Source: Vibrio maritimus
Lineage (GTDB): Bacteria > Pseudomonadota > Gammaproteobacteria > Enterobacterales > Vibrionaceae
Reading direction: 5' to 3'
Length of the DNA: 64,000 nt
Assembly: GCF_021441885.1 (NCBI RefSeq)
Contig: NZ_CP090440.1
Span: forward strand, 248,001-312,000
Shown here: one piece after another, positions 26,188-34,130 of the stretch
Layout of the letters: each line of letters begins with the position of its first letter
Position numbering within the stretch: position 1 is the first letter of the stretch
Notes under the pieces: generated by a model
The model's input: only the letters and a program-made list of their open reading frames with translations
Databases searched by the model: none
Told to the model about the DNA's origin: nothing
Translations under genes and position numbers: made by a program

Positions 26188-26993
26188 GGTTCTGTCGCAA
26201 ATATAGATTAAAGCGCGTCAATGCTGGTCACCAGATACAATTAGTCTACGAGTGAATAAAATTTTTCGCAGGCTGTTTCCCCTGTTAGATTAACTTGACC
26301 GCGTTTAATCATCGTCCACAACTCTCGACCGTGAAGGCTCGCTGTGGCTCCTTTTAATGACTTCCAACCAAGAGCCTGACGCGTCTTCAGTTTTACCCAA
26401 CGATGACTTTGTTCCATAATATTGTTTAAGTATTTGATATCCAGGATCTCTATCAGTGACAACATAAAGAAGCCAGTTAGCCAAAGTTGTACATTCATTG
26501 CATCAAGCGCAGCGTAATTACTTTTACTTCCATCAATGACCACTTTCTCTGGTAAGCCGTGTTGAGCTATCGCCTTATTCAGAAAGGCTTTGGCGGCTGC
26601 TTCATCTCGAGTTGGACTCAGATAATAATCGATAACGTCACCAAATTTATCAACGGCTCGATAGTAATAAAACCATTCGCCCTTAATTTTGATATACGTC
26701 TCGTCCATCCGCCACGAGCTCGATACCGACTTCTTTTTACGTCTGACTTTATGCTCCAAAATCGGCGTGAATTTGATGACCCACCGGTTAATAGTCGCAT
26801 GGTCAATGGTGATGCCACGCTCCTTCTGTATTTCTTCAATCTCGCGATAACTGAGCTTGTAAGCTAGGTAATAACGGATGGTTTCAAGAATAACTTCAGA
26901 GGGGAAGTGGCAACCTTTAAACATTAATATTCAGAGTGTTAAGTAGATATTGGGTAGATCTTAACCTAGAATGCCAAACTTTGCGACACAACC
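26188..26993 (-). mobile_element. IS6-family element (group B), right bracket of T6SS cluster
   Basis: 806 bp with the same ends as the copy at 16711 but inverted. Its right end abuts an IS110 transposase gene that lacks its 5' part. Flanking octamers (TAGAAATC, ATGGAAGC) differ, as expected for recombination-formed IS6 structures. Confidence 0.92.
26241..26924 (-). CDS. IS6-family transposase, intact
   Basis: Encodes 227 residues: N-terminal helix-turn-helix (EIEEIQKERGITIDHATINR), then the DDE core MDETYIKIKGEW, VIDGSKSNYAAL and NIMEQSHRWVK. It is uninterrupted, in contrast to the partner at 16780-17463 which has one nonsense codon. Because both copies share ends, this enzyme could move the T6SS segment between them by IS6-type replicative transposition or cointegration. 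Confidence 0.93.
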   Translation of the reverse strand: MFKGCHFPSEVILETIRYYLAYKLSYREIEEIQKERGITIDHATINRWVIKFTPILEHKVRRKKKSVSSSWRMDETYIKIKGEWFYYYRAVDKFGDVIDYYLSPTRDEAAAKAFLNKAIAQHGLPEKVVIDGSKSNYAALDAMNVQLWLTGFFMLSLIEILDIKYLNNIMEQSHRWVKLKTRQALGWKSLKGATASLHGRELWTMIKRGQVNLTGETACEKFYSLVD

Positions 26994-27850
26994 ATGGAAG
27001 CTTGTAGCAGCGCTCATTTTTGGGCTCGAGCTTTTGAAAAAGTTGAACATGAAGTTCGATTGATTGCTCCGAAGTTTGTCTCCCCTTATCGAATGTCAGG
27101 TCGAACAGGAAAAAATGATGCAGCTGACACCCAAGCGGTTCAACGGCCTCACATAAGATTTGTCAACATCAAATCTGAAGAGCAACAATCCATCCAGTAC
27201 CTACATCGAGCTAGGCAAGGATTGAACGAAAAAAGAACGTCAGTGTGTAACCGTATTCGAGGCTTACTCTCTGAGTTTGGGGTTATTGCTCCGCTATCAC
27301 CAGAACGATTACGCAGTGAATTCGAAGCAATGAAAATTCATCTTCCGGCTTTAGCTACCACCTGTATCGATGAGCTATTTCTTCATATGGATAACATCGA
27401 ACGTAAGCTTCTGAAGTTTGATCGACTTATTAAGACAACGGCAGAACAAGATGAGCGATGCCAACAGTTGAGAAATTAAAAGGGGTTGGTGCGATGACCG
27501 CTAGCGCTTTGGTTTGTGCAATCGCAGATGGAAAAGAGTTCAATAATGGTCGTCAATTAGCAGCTTGGCTTGGTTTAACTCCTTCACAATACAGTAGTGG
27601 TGGTAAACAAAAGTTAGGGCGGATCACAAAAGCCGGTGACAACTATATTAGAAGTCTGCTTGTGCAGGGGGCCAGATCAATTATGGCTAGTGCAGGCAGA
27701 AAAGACGACCCACTAAGTAAATGGGTTTGTGATGTCAAAGATCGCCGCGGTTATTGGCGAGCAGCGATAGCTTTAGCGGCCAAAAATGCTCGTCACTGCT
27801 GGGCAATCCTTCACTATGGAGAGTCATTCGAAAGTTGTTACTCGACATAG
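26994..27850 (+). pseudogene. IS110-family transposase, 5'-truncated and frameshifted
   Basis: The frame from the IS6 boundary begins MEACSSAHFWARAFEKV (in intact relatives this follows IIG) and includes PYRMSGRTGKNDAADTQAV, the second DEDD region. Near 27470 the frame shifts, and 27458-27850 encodes the Transposase_20 domain (LKGVGAMTASALVCAI, AAWLGLTPSQYSSGGK) to the end. The first 60 or so residues were removed by the IS6 element. The 3' flank to about 27960 is probably IS110 non-coding end. Confidence 0.85.
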
Positions 27851-28384
27851 ACAAACAACTGACCACTCATGATGCCAACGCAAATATGATAAGGGTTAAG
27901 ACCCCGCAAGAAGTCCCTGTGAAAACATTAGGATATGAATATCCGATTAACGTATGAGGTTCTTGCGAGCGTCTTTCATTTTGGTCCGAAGGTTTTTTAA
28001 AACTCGCTTCAATATGGCCGTTTATAGTACTGCATCTTAATCTTCATTATTGCTGCGTTAAGAATACCTGTTTGACAACGGGCAGAAGTCCTTATAGCTG
28101 TTTTCTGTTCCATTGATGCCCAAACCCCTACTATAAGGACTTCCGCCCGTTAGTGTCTTAGATAACTAAAGGGAGGGGTTTTACGGCGTTTCTCTGTAGA
28201 CAGTATTTTATCTCTTGTTTTGCTGTCTAAAATATTTTGATATATCAGAAAGTTAACCCTCTTAACGTACAGAACCGTTCCATTGGACTTCAAACCCCGA
28301 ATCTACGTACATAGAGCCTCACTTATTCGTATTCAATATTTAACATAACGTACATAATGCGAAGTTGTGTTGTAAGCGCAAAGT
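27851..28384. other. intergenic with attC-like repeats, no protein gene
   Basis: Holds the 3' flank of the IS110 remnant, a segment (27957-28033) that resembles 31413-31480, one attC-like hairpin (28078-28150) and a further GTTCCATTGGACTTCAAACC motif near 28273. No coding frame of note. Confidence 0.5.
28078..28150. repeat. integron attC-like (VCR-like) site
   Basis: Arms of 20 bp (28078-28097 and 28131-28150) are inverted with one mismatch (ACGGGCAGAAGTCC against GGACTTCCGCCCGT) and flank a TGTTCCATTGATGCCC centre; the right arm ends CCCGTTAG. Vibrio attC repeats have similar arms ending GCGTTAG and a centre TCCCATTGAGCC. The R box is not a perfect GTTRRRY, so this is a degenerate or divergent site. 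Confidence 0.45.
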
Positions 28385-29885
28385 TGTAATGTCACTATTT
28401 ACCAAAGTTAAAATGTCTCTTTAGCTCGTGGTCACTAAGCTTTACTTACAACCAGCTAAGGATGCGTTTAAGATGCTAGTGACTATGAATGATTCTGATA
28501 TCAATCGTTTTAAAGTAATCCAAGATGTTTGCGATCGTAGGATCCGACGAGTCGACGCGGCAGACATCCTTGATTTGAGTGTTCGCCAAGTTCAGAGGCT
28601 TATGAATCGCCTGAGGGAATTCGGTGCTGTAGGATTGACTCACCAAGCTCGAGGTAAGCCAAGTAATAACCGCTATCCTAGTGACTACCGAGACACAGTT
28701 TTAAAACTGATTCGTGATCACTATTCTGATTTTTCTCCAACGCTTGCTAGAGAAAAACTATTGGAGTTACATAGCCTTCCAGTATCTAACGAGACCTTAC
28801 GAAGTTGGATGATTGCAGATGGTTTATGGACGCCACATTCGCAACGCAAGCCTAAAGTTTACCAACCTCGCTACCGACGTGATTGTTTGGGCGAGCTCGT
28901 TCAAATTGATGGCTCTCACCATGATTGGTTTGAAGGACGCGCTGACAAATGTTGTTTACTGGTCTTTATCGATGATGCGACTGGCCGCCTGATGAATTTA
29001 AGGTTCAGCGAAACCGAATCGGCCTTTGATTACATGCTAACAACGAGAGAATATCTTAATGAACACGGCAAACCCGTAGCGTTCTACAGCGATAAGCATT
29101 CGATTTTTCGGGTGAATCAGGAAAAGCAAAAACAAGTCGGTCAAACTCAATATGCCCGTGTATTAAAAGAGTTAGGTATTGAACTGATATGTGCGAACAG
29201 CTCTCAAGCTAAAGGTCGTGTGGAGCGAGTAAACTTGACGCTACAAGACCGACTCGTCAAAGAGATGCGCTTACAAGGAATTAACACCATCGAAGAAGCG
29301 AATGCTTGGCTTCCCTACTTCATTGCCGATTTCAATCGACGCTTTGCTAAGCCGGCAATGTATCCGAAAAACATGCATCGAAAAGTGCGTGAAACCACAC
29401 AGGAACTCGACGATATTTTCAGTTGGCAAGAAATACGTAAACTCTCTAAATCGTTGACATTTCAATATGACAAAGTGGTTTATCTTATTGAGCCAAATGA
29501 AGAAAATACTCGCTTAGTTCACGAGCATGTCAAAGTCTTAGACTATCCCAACGGAGACATTGCGATTGTGTATGGCCACAGAAAGTTGGAATTCAAAATT
29601 TTCGATAAGCTTGAGCATGTTCAACAAACCCAAATTGTCGACAACAAGCGATTAGGTCAAGTACTAAAGTTTGCTCAACAGCAGCAAGAAGAATTCGAGC
29701 GACAACAGAAACGCACACGGAGCAAAAAAGCCCCTAAACGCAGAGCTCAACAAAGAGCGCTTCAGGAACAACTAAGGGCTATAAACCCAGTTCTCATCAC
29801 ACCAGAAACCTTCAAAGCATCTAAGAGTAAAACCTAACTCACCTACTCTATTTAGCTCATAAAGAGACATTTCTACCTGGGAGAA
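28385..29885 (+). mobile_element. ISNCY-type element, copy 1
   Basis: Begins TTTACCAAAGTTAAAATGTC and ends near AAAGAGACATTT; AAATGTCTCTTT and its complement form the inner part of the terminal repeats. A second, truncated relative starts at about 29920 with the same leading sequence. Confidence 0.75.
28473..29837 (+). CDS. ISNCY-family transposase
   Basis: Encodes about 454 residues. It has an N-terminal helix-turn-helix (DAADILDLSVRQVQRLMNRL), a second HTH-like segment (SNETLRSWMIADGLW) and a DDE integrase core: VQIDGSHHDWFEG with the first Asp, PVAFYSDKHSIF with the second, and SSQAKGRVERVN with the Glu. The C-terminus is Gln/Arg-rich and basic. The ATG at 28473 aligns with the start of the second copy and follows AAGGA; an upstream GTG at 28428 is less likely. 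The reading frame is complete. Confidence 0.88.
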   Translation: MLVTMNDSDINRFKVIQDVCDRRIRRVDAADILDLSVRQVQRLMNRLREFGAVGLTHQARGKPSNNRYPSDYRDTVLKLIRDHYSDFSPTLAREKLLELHSLPVSNETLRSWMIADGLWTPHSQRKPKVYQPRYRRDCLGELVQIDGSHHDWFEGRADKCCLLVFIDDATGRLMNLRFSETESAFDYMLTTREYLNEHGKPVAFYSDKHSIFRVNQEKQKQVGQTQYARVLKELGIELICANSSQAKGRVERVNLTLQDRLVKEMRLQGINTIEEANAWLPYFIADFNRRFAKPAMYPKNMHRKVRETTQELDDIFSWQEIRKLSKSLTFQYDKVVYLIEPNEENTRLVHEHVKVLDYPNGDIAIVYGHRKLEFKIFDKLEHVQQTQIVDNKRLGQVLKFAQQQQEEFERQQKRTRSKKAPKRRAQQRALQEQLRAINPVLITPETFKASKSKT

Positions 29886-29998
29886 AAGAGGACATTTTAA
29901 AATGGGATTGACAACTTTTTACCAAAGTTAAAATGTCCTCCTAAGCTCAGCCCAACTAGTCTTTATCTATTGTGATTTGAGCTAAGGACCTACTAAAC

Positions 29999-30461
29999 AT
30001 GTTGGTGACTATTAGTGATTCAGAGATCCGTCGTTTTAAAATAATCCAGGACGTTTGTGACCGCCGTATACGTAGATCCGACGCTGCTGAGATACTCAAC
30101 CTCAGCGTCCGCCAGGTTCAGCGCCTTATGAATCGGTTACGTGAGTGTGGTGCTGCGGGTTTAACTCACCAAGCTCGCGGAAAGCCCAGCAATCATCGTT
30201 ACCCGAGCAACTATCGAGAGATGATTTTGAAGCTCGTCCGTAATAACTACGAAGACTTTTCACCCATACTTGCTCGAGAAAAATTAATCGAGTTGCACAA
30301 CCTATCCATATCTAACGAGATATTACGTAGTTGGATGATCGCAGATGGTTTATGGACGCCACATGCCCGTCGTAAGCCTAGAGTCTATCAGCCTCGTTAT
30401 CGTCGAGATTGTCTTGGCGAACTCATTCAAATCGATGGCTCACACCATGACTGGTTCGTTA
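29999..30461 (+). pseudogene. ISNCY-type transposase, copy 2, 3'-truncated
   Basis: The first 154 or so codons (MLVTISDSEIRRFKIIQDVC to IQIDGSHHDWF) match copy 1 closely but the rest is absent: sequence at about 30461 switches to the LysE remnant on the other strand. Preceded by the same terminal sequence (TTTACCAAAGTTAAAATGTC) at 29921. Two divergent copies stand head to tail with about 30 bp between them. Confidence 0.85.
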
Positions 30462-30482
30462 GCCGTCAGATTGAGCATATTG

Positions 30483-31100
30483 TTATGCCTTGTTGCTCGC
30501 CATTAGTGACAAACCAAATCCGACAAAGATACCGCCCGTTGCTTTGTTAAAGGCTTTTCTAACATTCTCCCTTGTCAACCATCCGCTTAAACGGCTTGCA
30601 ATAACTGCATACATTAGCAGAGCAGTAAACGATAATAGAGCAAACGTAAGAGTTAACGTTGTAAACTGCTGCGTTAATGAGTTTTCCATGTCGATAAACT
30701 AAGGAAAGAGTGCCGAATAAAATACAAGGGCTTTGGGGTTAGTGATACCAACCAAATATGCTTCAATAAACAGATGTTTATTGCATTTTTCTTTACAGCT
30801 ACTATCCAAATTATCTGTATCTGGTAACGTCGATAGCCAAGTTTTTATACCTAAATAAACTAAGTAAACACTACCTACAATCTTCACAACTACGAAAAGT
30901 GACTCTGATGCTGCGAGGACTGCACCCAACCCCAAAGCTGATAATGAAGCCATTGTCATCATCGCAGCAACGTTACCCAAGATTCCAGTTATAGACCTAC
31001 CAACACCATAGGATGCGGAATTTTTGATTGCCAGCAGAACTGCTGGTCCAAGAGAAAATGTAGCCACCACACAAATTGTAAAGAACAATAAATAATCCAT
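30483..31100 (-). pseudogene. LysE/RhtB-family amino acid exporter with amber codon
   Basis: The frame from the ATG at 31100 encodes MDYLLFFTICVVATFSLGP, then YLVYLGIKTWLS and TNPKALVFYSALFP, typical of LysE/RhtB inner-membrane exporters. TAG at 30701-30699 stops it, and the same frame resumes FIDMENSLTQQF to the natural end at 30483. The family motif at this place is ALFPQF, so CAG (Gln) became TAG by a single transition. Full length would be about 205 residues with six helices. Without suppression only the first two thirds are made. Confidence 0.88.
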
Positions 31101-31206
31101 CTTCGACCTCAAACTTGAAACTGTTCGAAAGACATAACGAATGACATGGATTCCCCTCCCGAGGATCTGCCATACTCTTGCGGTACTTGTTAGAGCCGGA
31201 GGCACC

Positions 31207-31412
31207 ATGTCCGATTATTCGTATTTTGGCGGTATCGACTTAGCTAAGAACCATTTCAGTCTTCACGGTTGGGGGCTATAGGCGATGATTAAACGGGGTC
31301 AACTAACGCTTGATGATGACACTGCCGTAAAACAATTTTACGCACTCGCAAGCTGGTTGTGTCTGAAGAATAGCTTTTCAACATCTCGATCAGAATTTGC
31401 GATAAAACCGGT
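31207..31412 (+). mobile_element. nested IS110 and IS6 fragments
   Basis: 31207-31279 encodes MSDYSYFGGIDLAKNHFSLH, the start of an IS110 transposase. It then fuses to the 3' end of an IS6 group B transposase (MIKRGQLTLDDDTAVKQFY) and its degraded right end (TTTGCGATAAAACC, ending 31412). Both are remnants too short to act. Confidence 0.7.
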
Positions 31413-31446
31413 TCTTGTGAGTGTCTTTCGTTTATTAGCATTCACT

Positions 31447-32262
31447 TTAACATGACCGTTGATAGTACAATTTCGTTCCATTGGGCTTCAAACCTAACAA
31501 CTTATTTGAGTATGTGACACAGCCTTTGGTACCAAAGCCATGCTCTGTTTTTTCATAATTGAAATAGGTGATAGATGTTTTGTTTCGCTCTGCTTCAACA
31601 ACAAAATTACCCTGTTTATCAATAACTGCCGTTGGGGCAGTCTGCTCAAAGGTTGTTGAGTTGATTGACATCACCGTAAACACATTTTCAATGGCACGTG
31701 TCACAAGGTGCGATTTAATAATTGAATAGCGATTAGCGTCAAACTTTTGTTGTACATCACATAAGCTCACGATAGCGACATCGACCTGTTCTTTATAAAG
31801 TTCTCTAAAGTACTCAGGGAATCGAATTTCATAACAGATTCGAACACCAACCTTGATACCCTGAATCTCGACGACGCCATTAAAATCACTCCCTACGTTA
31901 AAATTCTCTGCATCCCAACCCCACAGGGCTCTTTTATCGTAGTAATACACCTCACCTGAAGGTTTGATGATCGCAACCGAGTTCGCGACTTTATCTCCAA
32001 ACTTGCGAATAAGACCTAAGAAAAGAGTGACCTGCGTTTCTTGGACCAAATCTACAATCTGATTAAAAGCAACGTATTGCAGCTCAAAATCAATATCGGC
32101 AACAGCGTCTATTTCAATTGGTGGATAACCAGACAAGGCGCATTCTTGAGTGACTAACACATCTGCACCACCGCGCTTCGCTTCGCAGAGAGCACGCTTG
32201 ATTTGTGCATGGTTCTCGGATGATTGGGCACTAACTGGGAACTGTAATAATGCAAACTTCAC
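31447..32262 (-). CDS. nitrilase-superfamily amidohydrolase
   Basis: Encodes 271 residues of the carbon-nitrogen hydrolase family. The catalytic triad is visible: Glu40 in VTQECALSGYPP, Lys110 in YYDKRALWGWD and Cys143 in VGVRICYEIRFPEYFR. Enzymes of this fold hydrolyse amides, nitriles or carbamoyl groups; the substrate is not predictable. Start is GTG 32262, with AAGGAG overlapping the stop of the metalloprotease gene, 5 bp away, so the two are one operon. The last 15 or so codons run into an attC-like sequence (CGTTCCATTGGGCTTC on the plus strand), as often happens to cassette genes. Confidence 0.88.
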   Translation of the reverse strand: MKFALLQFPVSAQSSENHAQIKRALCEAKRGGADVLVTQECALSGYPPIEIDAVADIDFELQYVAFNQIVDLVQETQVTLFLGLIRKFGDKVANSVAIIKPSGEVYYYDKRALWGWDAENFNVGSDFNGVVEIQGIKVGVRICYEIRFPEYFRELYKEQVDVAIVSLCDVQQKFDANRYSIIKSHLVTRAIENVFTVMSINSTTFEQTAPTAVIDKQGNFVVEAERNKTSITYFNYEKTEHGFGTKGCVTYSNKLLGLKPNGTKLYYQRSC

Positions 32263-32267
32263 AGTGT

Positions 32268-33041
32268 CTACTCCTTGAAACTGTCTTTGCCGCTTAGCAA
32301 AGAGGCCGCGAACTCGCGCATAAGGCGCGTATTGTCAGCGCTCTTTTCATTACCGCATACTTTGCCGTAGTACTTAATATCCGGAGATGAATAGATTGGC
32401 AGTTGATTCTCAGCGTAAGTCATAACAGTACCAGCATCACCGCACAACGCTCCTCTGGCGTATGACCTAATATATTTATGAAACTCAGGTAGCAGTCCCC
32501 CTTTCAACCAGTAGTCTGGCGTATCGTTATGCCATGCCCAGGCTAAGTGACCAAGTTCATGCTCTAAAACATGCACGTCACTATCTGAGTTTAAAATCAA
32601 GAATCGACGGCTAAAGTTCACATGGGCCGTCCCTACCGTTCCATTTTCTGTAAATTCATGGCTGCTCGGGAGCACTAATACATAGTAACTACCAGCTTGT
32701 TTGAGTTTTTCATGGTCATTCGATGTCATTTGCTTCAATAGCTGTTGATGTAATTTCCCAACCTCATGCCCTTTAAATTCGCCGGTATCGATATTAGAGA
32801 CGCCCGCCAAAGTGCGCTTAAGTGGAACGCATGAGTTGCTTAATACTAAGTTTGAATAGTCAATAAATTCCTGTAACCGGTGCTCATCAGTAGAGTCATC
32901 GGTAAAGAAAAACACTGGAGTTTCAGCAACTTTAGTTAGCTCACATTCTGGCAAAGACAATTCTTCTCCACTTCGCTTACCAAAGTAAAATAGTGCCGCG
33001 ACGACGACAATCGACCCCACTACTAACACACTTTTATTCAT
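32268..33041 (-). CDS. membrane-anchored metzincin-like metalloprotease
   Basis: Encodes 257 residues. Residues 3-20 are a hydrophobic N-terminal anchor, so the rest faces the periplasm. HELGHLAWAWH (residues 161-171) supplies three zinc-ligand His in the HExxHxxxxxH spacing of metzincins, and GTVMTYAEN downstream provides the Met-turn. The usual Gly at position 8 of the motif is Trp here. Four to five Cys may form disulfides. ATG 33041 is chosen because the segment upstream is intron-derived sequence; the SD is weak. It is coupled to the nitrilase gene. Family-level assignment only; the substrate is unknown. Confidence 0.78.
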   Translation of the reverse strand: MNKSVLVVGSIVVVAALFYFGKRSGEELSLPECELTKVAETPVFFFTDDSTDEHRLQEFIDYSNLVLSNSCVPLKRTLAGVSNIDTGEFKGHEVGKLHQQLLKQMTSNDHEKLKQAGSYYVLVLPSSHEFTENGTVGTAHVNFSRRFLILNSDSDVHVLEHELGHLAWAWHNDTPDYWLKGGLLPEFHKYIRSYARGALCGDAGTVMTYAENQLPIYSSPDIKYYGKVCGNEKSADNTRLMREFAASLLSGKDSFKE

Positions 33042-33104
33042 CTTTTTAATCCAAGTTGTACTGCACAAAACACGTAATTAAACGGCAGATTCCATTTGTT
33101 ACTA

Positions 33105-33287
33105 CCGAGTAGACGACACCTGTTACCAAGTGTCGTCCCTCTAAGAACCCAACGTGAAGGCTTTCGCCGCACTAGGTTCAAGCCTTCACGAAGGCGCCTA
33201 TTGGCACCTAGCCACCTATAAAGCAGCGAGAACAGGCTCATGCCAAGAGTTACGACATTGCCTCTTTGACTTTCTCTTTGCCAAGTA
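33105..33287 (-). ncRNA. 3' end of a group II intron (domains V and VI) with maturase tail
   Basis: Read on the minus strand, 33287-33226 encodes the last residues of an intron maturase (LAKRKSKRQC to HEPVLAAL, stop TAG). Positions 33179-33145 then form domain V: GAACC pairs with GGTTC, with CGGCGAAAGCC as the GNRA-capped arm, followed by TTAGAGG. Positions 33137-33112 (GACGACAC, complement) form domain VI. The intron ends near 33105. The rest lies at 40075 and beyond, displaced by the Tn3-type insertion. Confidence 0.8.
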
Positions 33288-33353
33288 GGGGGTTTGCGCC
33301 CATTTCAACGAAAAGTCCAATGTAAGCTGTCAGCCCTTTATCTATAAGGGCTG
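33288..33353. repeat. left terminal repeat of the Tn3-type unit
   Basis: 38-bp repeat followed by the hairpin CAGCCCTTTA/TAAGGGCTG (33331-33353). The right end carries the same hairpin at the same place, so about 66 bp are shared in inverted orientation. Confidence 0.88.
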
Positions 33354-33386
33354 TAGAGAAGGAGGGGTTGGGGAAATTCTTAATTT

Positions 33387-33659
33387 TTAATGATCTTTGG
33401 GGATTTTAATACGACCATCACTGATCCCTTCAGCAAGAAGCTCCATCAATTTAGCAAAACGATAGAAGCCTAGATATTGTTGACATATGTAGTCCATTTG
33501 CACTCTGGAGGTGCTATCCATTACATATTTAAAAGCCTTCATGTAGTCATAGCACCTCTCTAGCAATAGGGTATCACCATCCTTAGTCAAAGGAAACTGG
33601 TTAGCATAATCGTCAACTATTCTTGTCAGTTGTAGTTGCTCTAAGGTCAAAGCGTTCAT
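33387..33659 (-). CDS. hypothetical protein, possible second immunity protein
   Basis: Encodes 90 residues, helical and soluble, starting MNALTLEQLQLTRIVDDY with Tyr and aromatic residues in the middle (VQMDYICQQYLGFYRF). It has no recognised family. GGGAG precedes the ATG. It is third in a same-strand series after the PAAR effector and the membrane protein, 39 bp from the latter. A small soluble protein in that position may be an extra immunity factor or regulator, based on location only. Confidence 0.55.
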   Translation of the reverse strand: MNALTLEQLQLTRIVDDYANQFPLTKDGDTLLLERCYDYMKAFKYVMDSTSRVQMDYICQQYLGFYRFAKLMELLAEGISDGRIKIPKDH

Positions 33660-33698
33660 TTATTCTCCCACAGCTATACCGTAATTGGCTTCTTGGCT

Positions 33699-34130
33699 CT
33701 AGAAAGGTATCCCAAGTATTCCAAATTTGTATTCAATCCCCATAAATACAAACACGAAGAAAATACTTAAAAACCCAAACCTTAAGCATTCTGCATTTAA
33801 TCGGTATAGCCAATAAGTGGTACCGAGTTCTTTTTTGATTCCACTGCGCCAATGCTGAATCTCTTCCTTTGAGTGGCGGTGAAACCAGCTAAACGCAACC
33901 TGACTGGATCGAATCCATGCAAATGATGGGAAATGAGCCCAACCCCGCACTTTCTTCGGGGCGTAACTATCAAGCTTATCGATCAAGTAGTCCTTTCTAT
34001 GTCTGAGTAAAAATAATGTAATAGGCAAAGTTATTAAGTTGCCGAACCCAAATAAAATCACACCAATACCAGAAATAACAATGCCTCCCCATAGAGGCAA
34101 CCACAGCCATGCTGGAACACCATTAATCAT
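33699..34130 (-). CDS. membrane protein, probable immunity protein of the PAAR effector
   Basis: Encodes 143 residues with hydrophobic segments at about 7-38 (probably two close helices: LWLPLWGGIVISGIGVILFG and NLITLPITLFLL) and 115-138 (FGFLSIFFVFVFMGIEY), and a basic, Trp-rich cytoplasmic-type loop between. Its ATG overlaps the effector stop (ATGA, 34130-34127), so it is translationally coupled. An inner-membrane immunity protein would fit a membrane-permeabilising toxin. No known family was recognised. Confidence 0.68.
   Translation of the reverse strand: MINGVPAWLWLPLWGGIVISGIGVILFGFGNLITLPITLFLLRHRKDYLIDKLDSYAPKKVRGWAHFPSFAWIRSSQVAFSWFHRHSKEEIQHWRSGIKKELGTTYWLYRLNAECLRFGFLSIFFVFVFMGIEYKFGILGIPF

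Noticed and set aside
33038..33241. 67-codon minus-strand ORF (MSLFSLLYRW...)
   Set aside because: It reads through group II intron domains V and VI in a non-maturase frame, so it is RNA sequence and not a protein gene.
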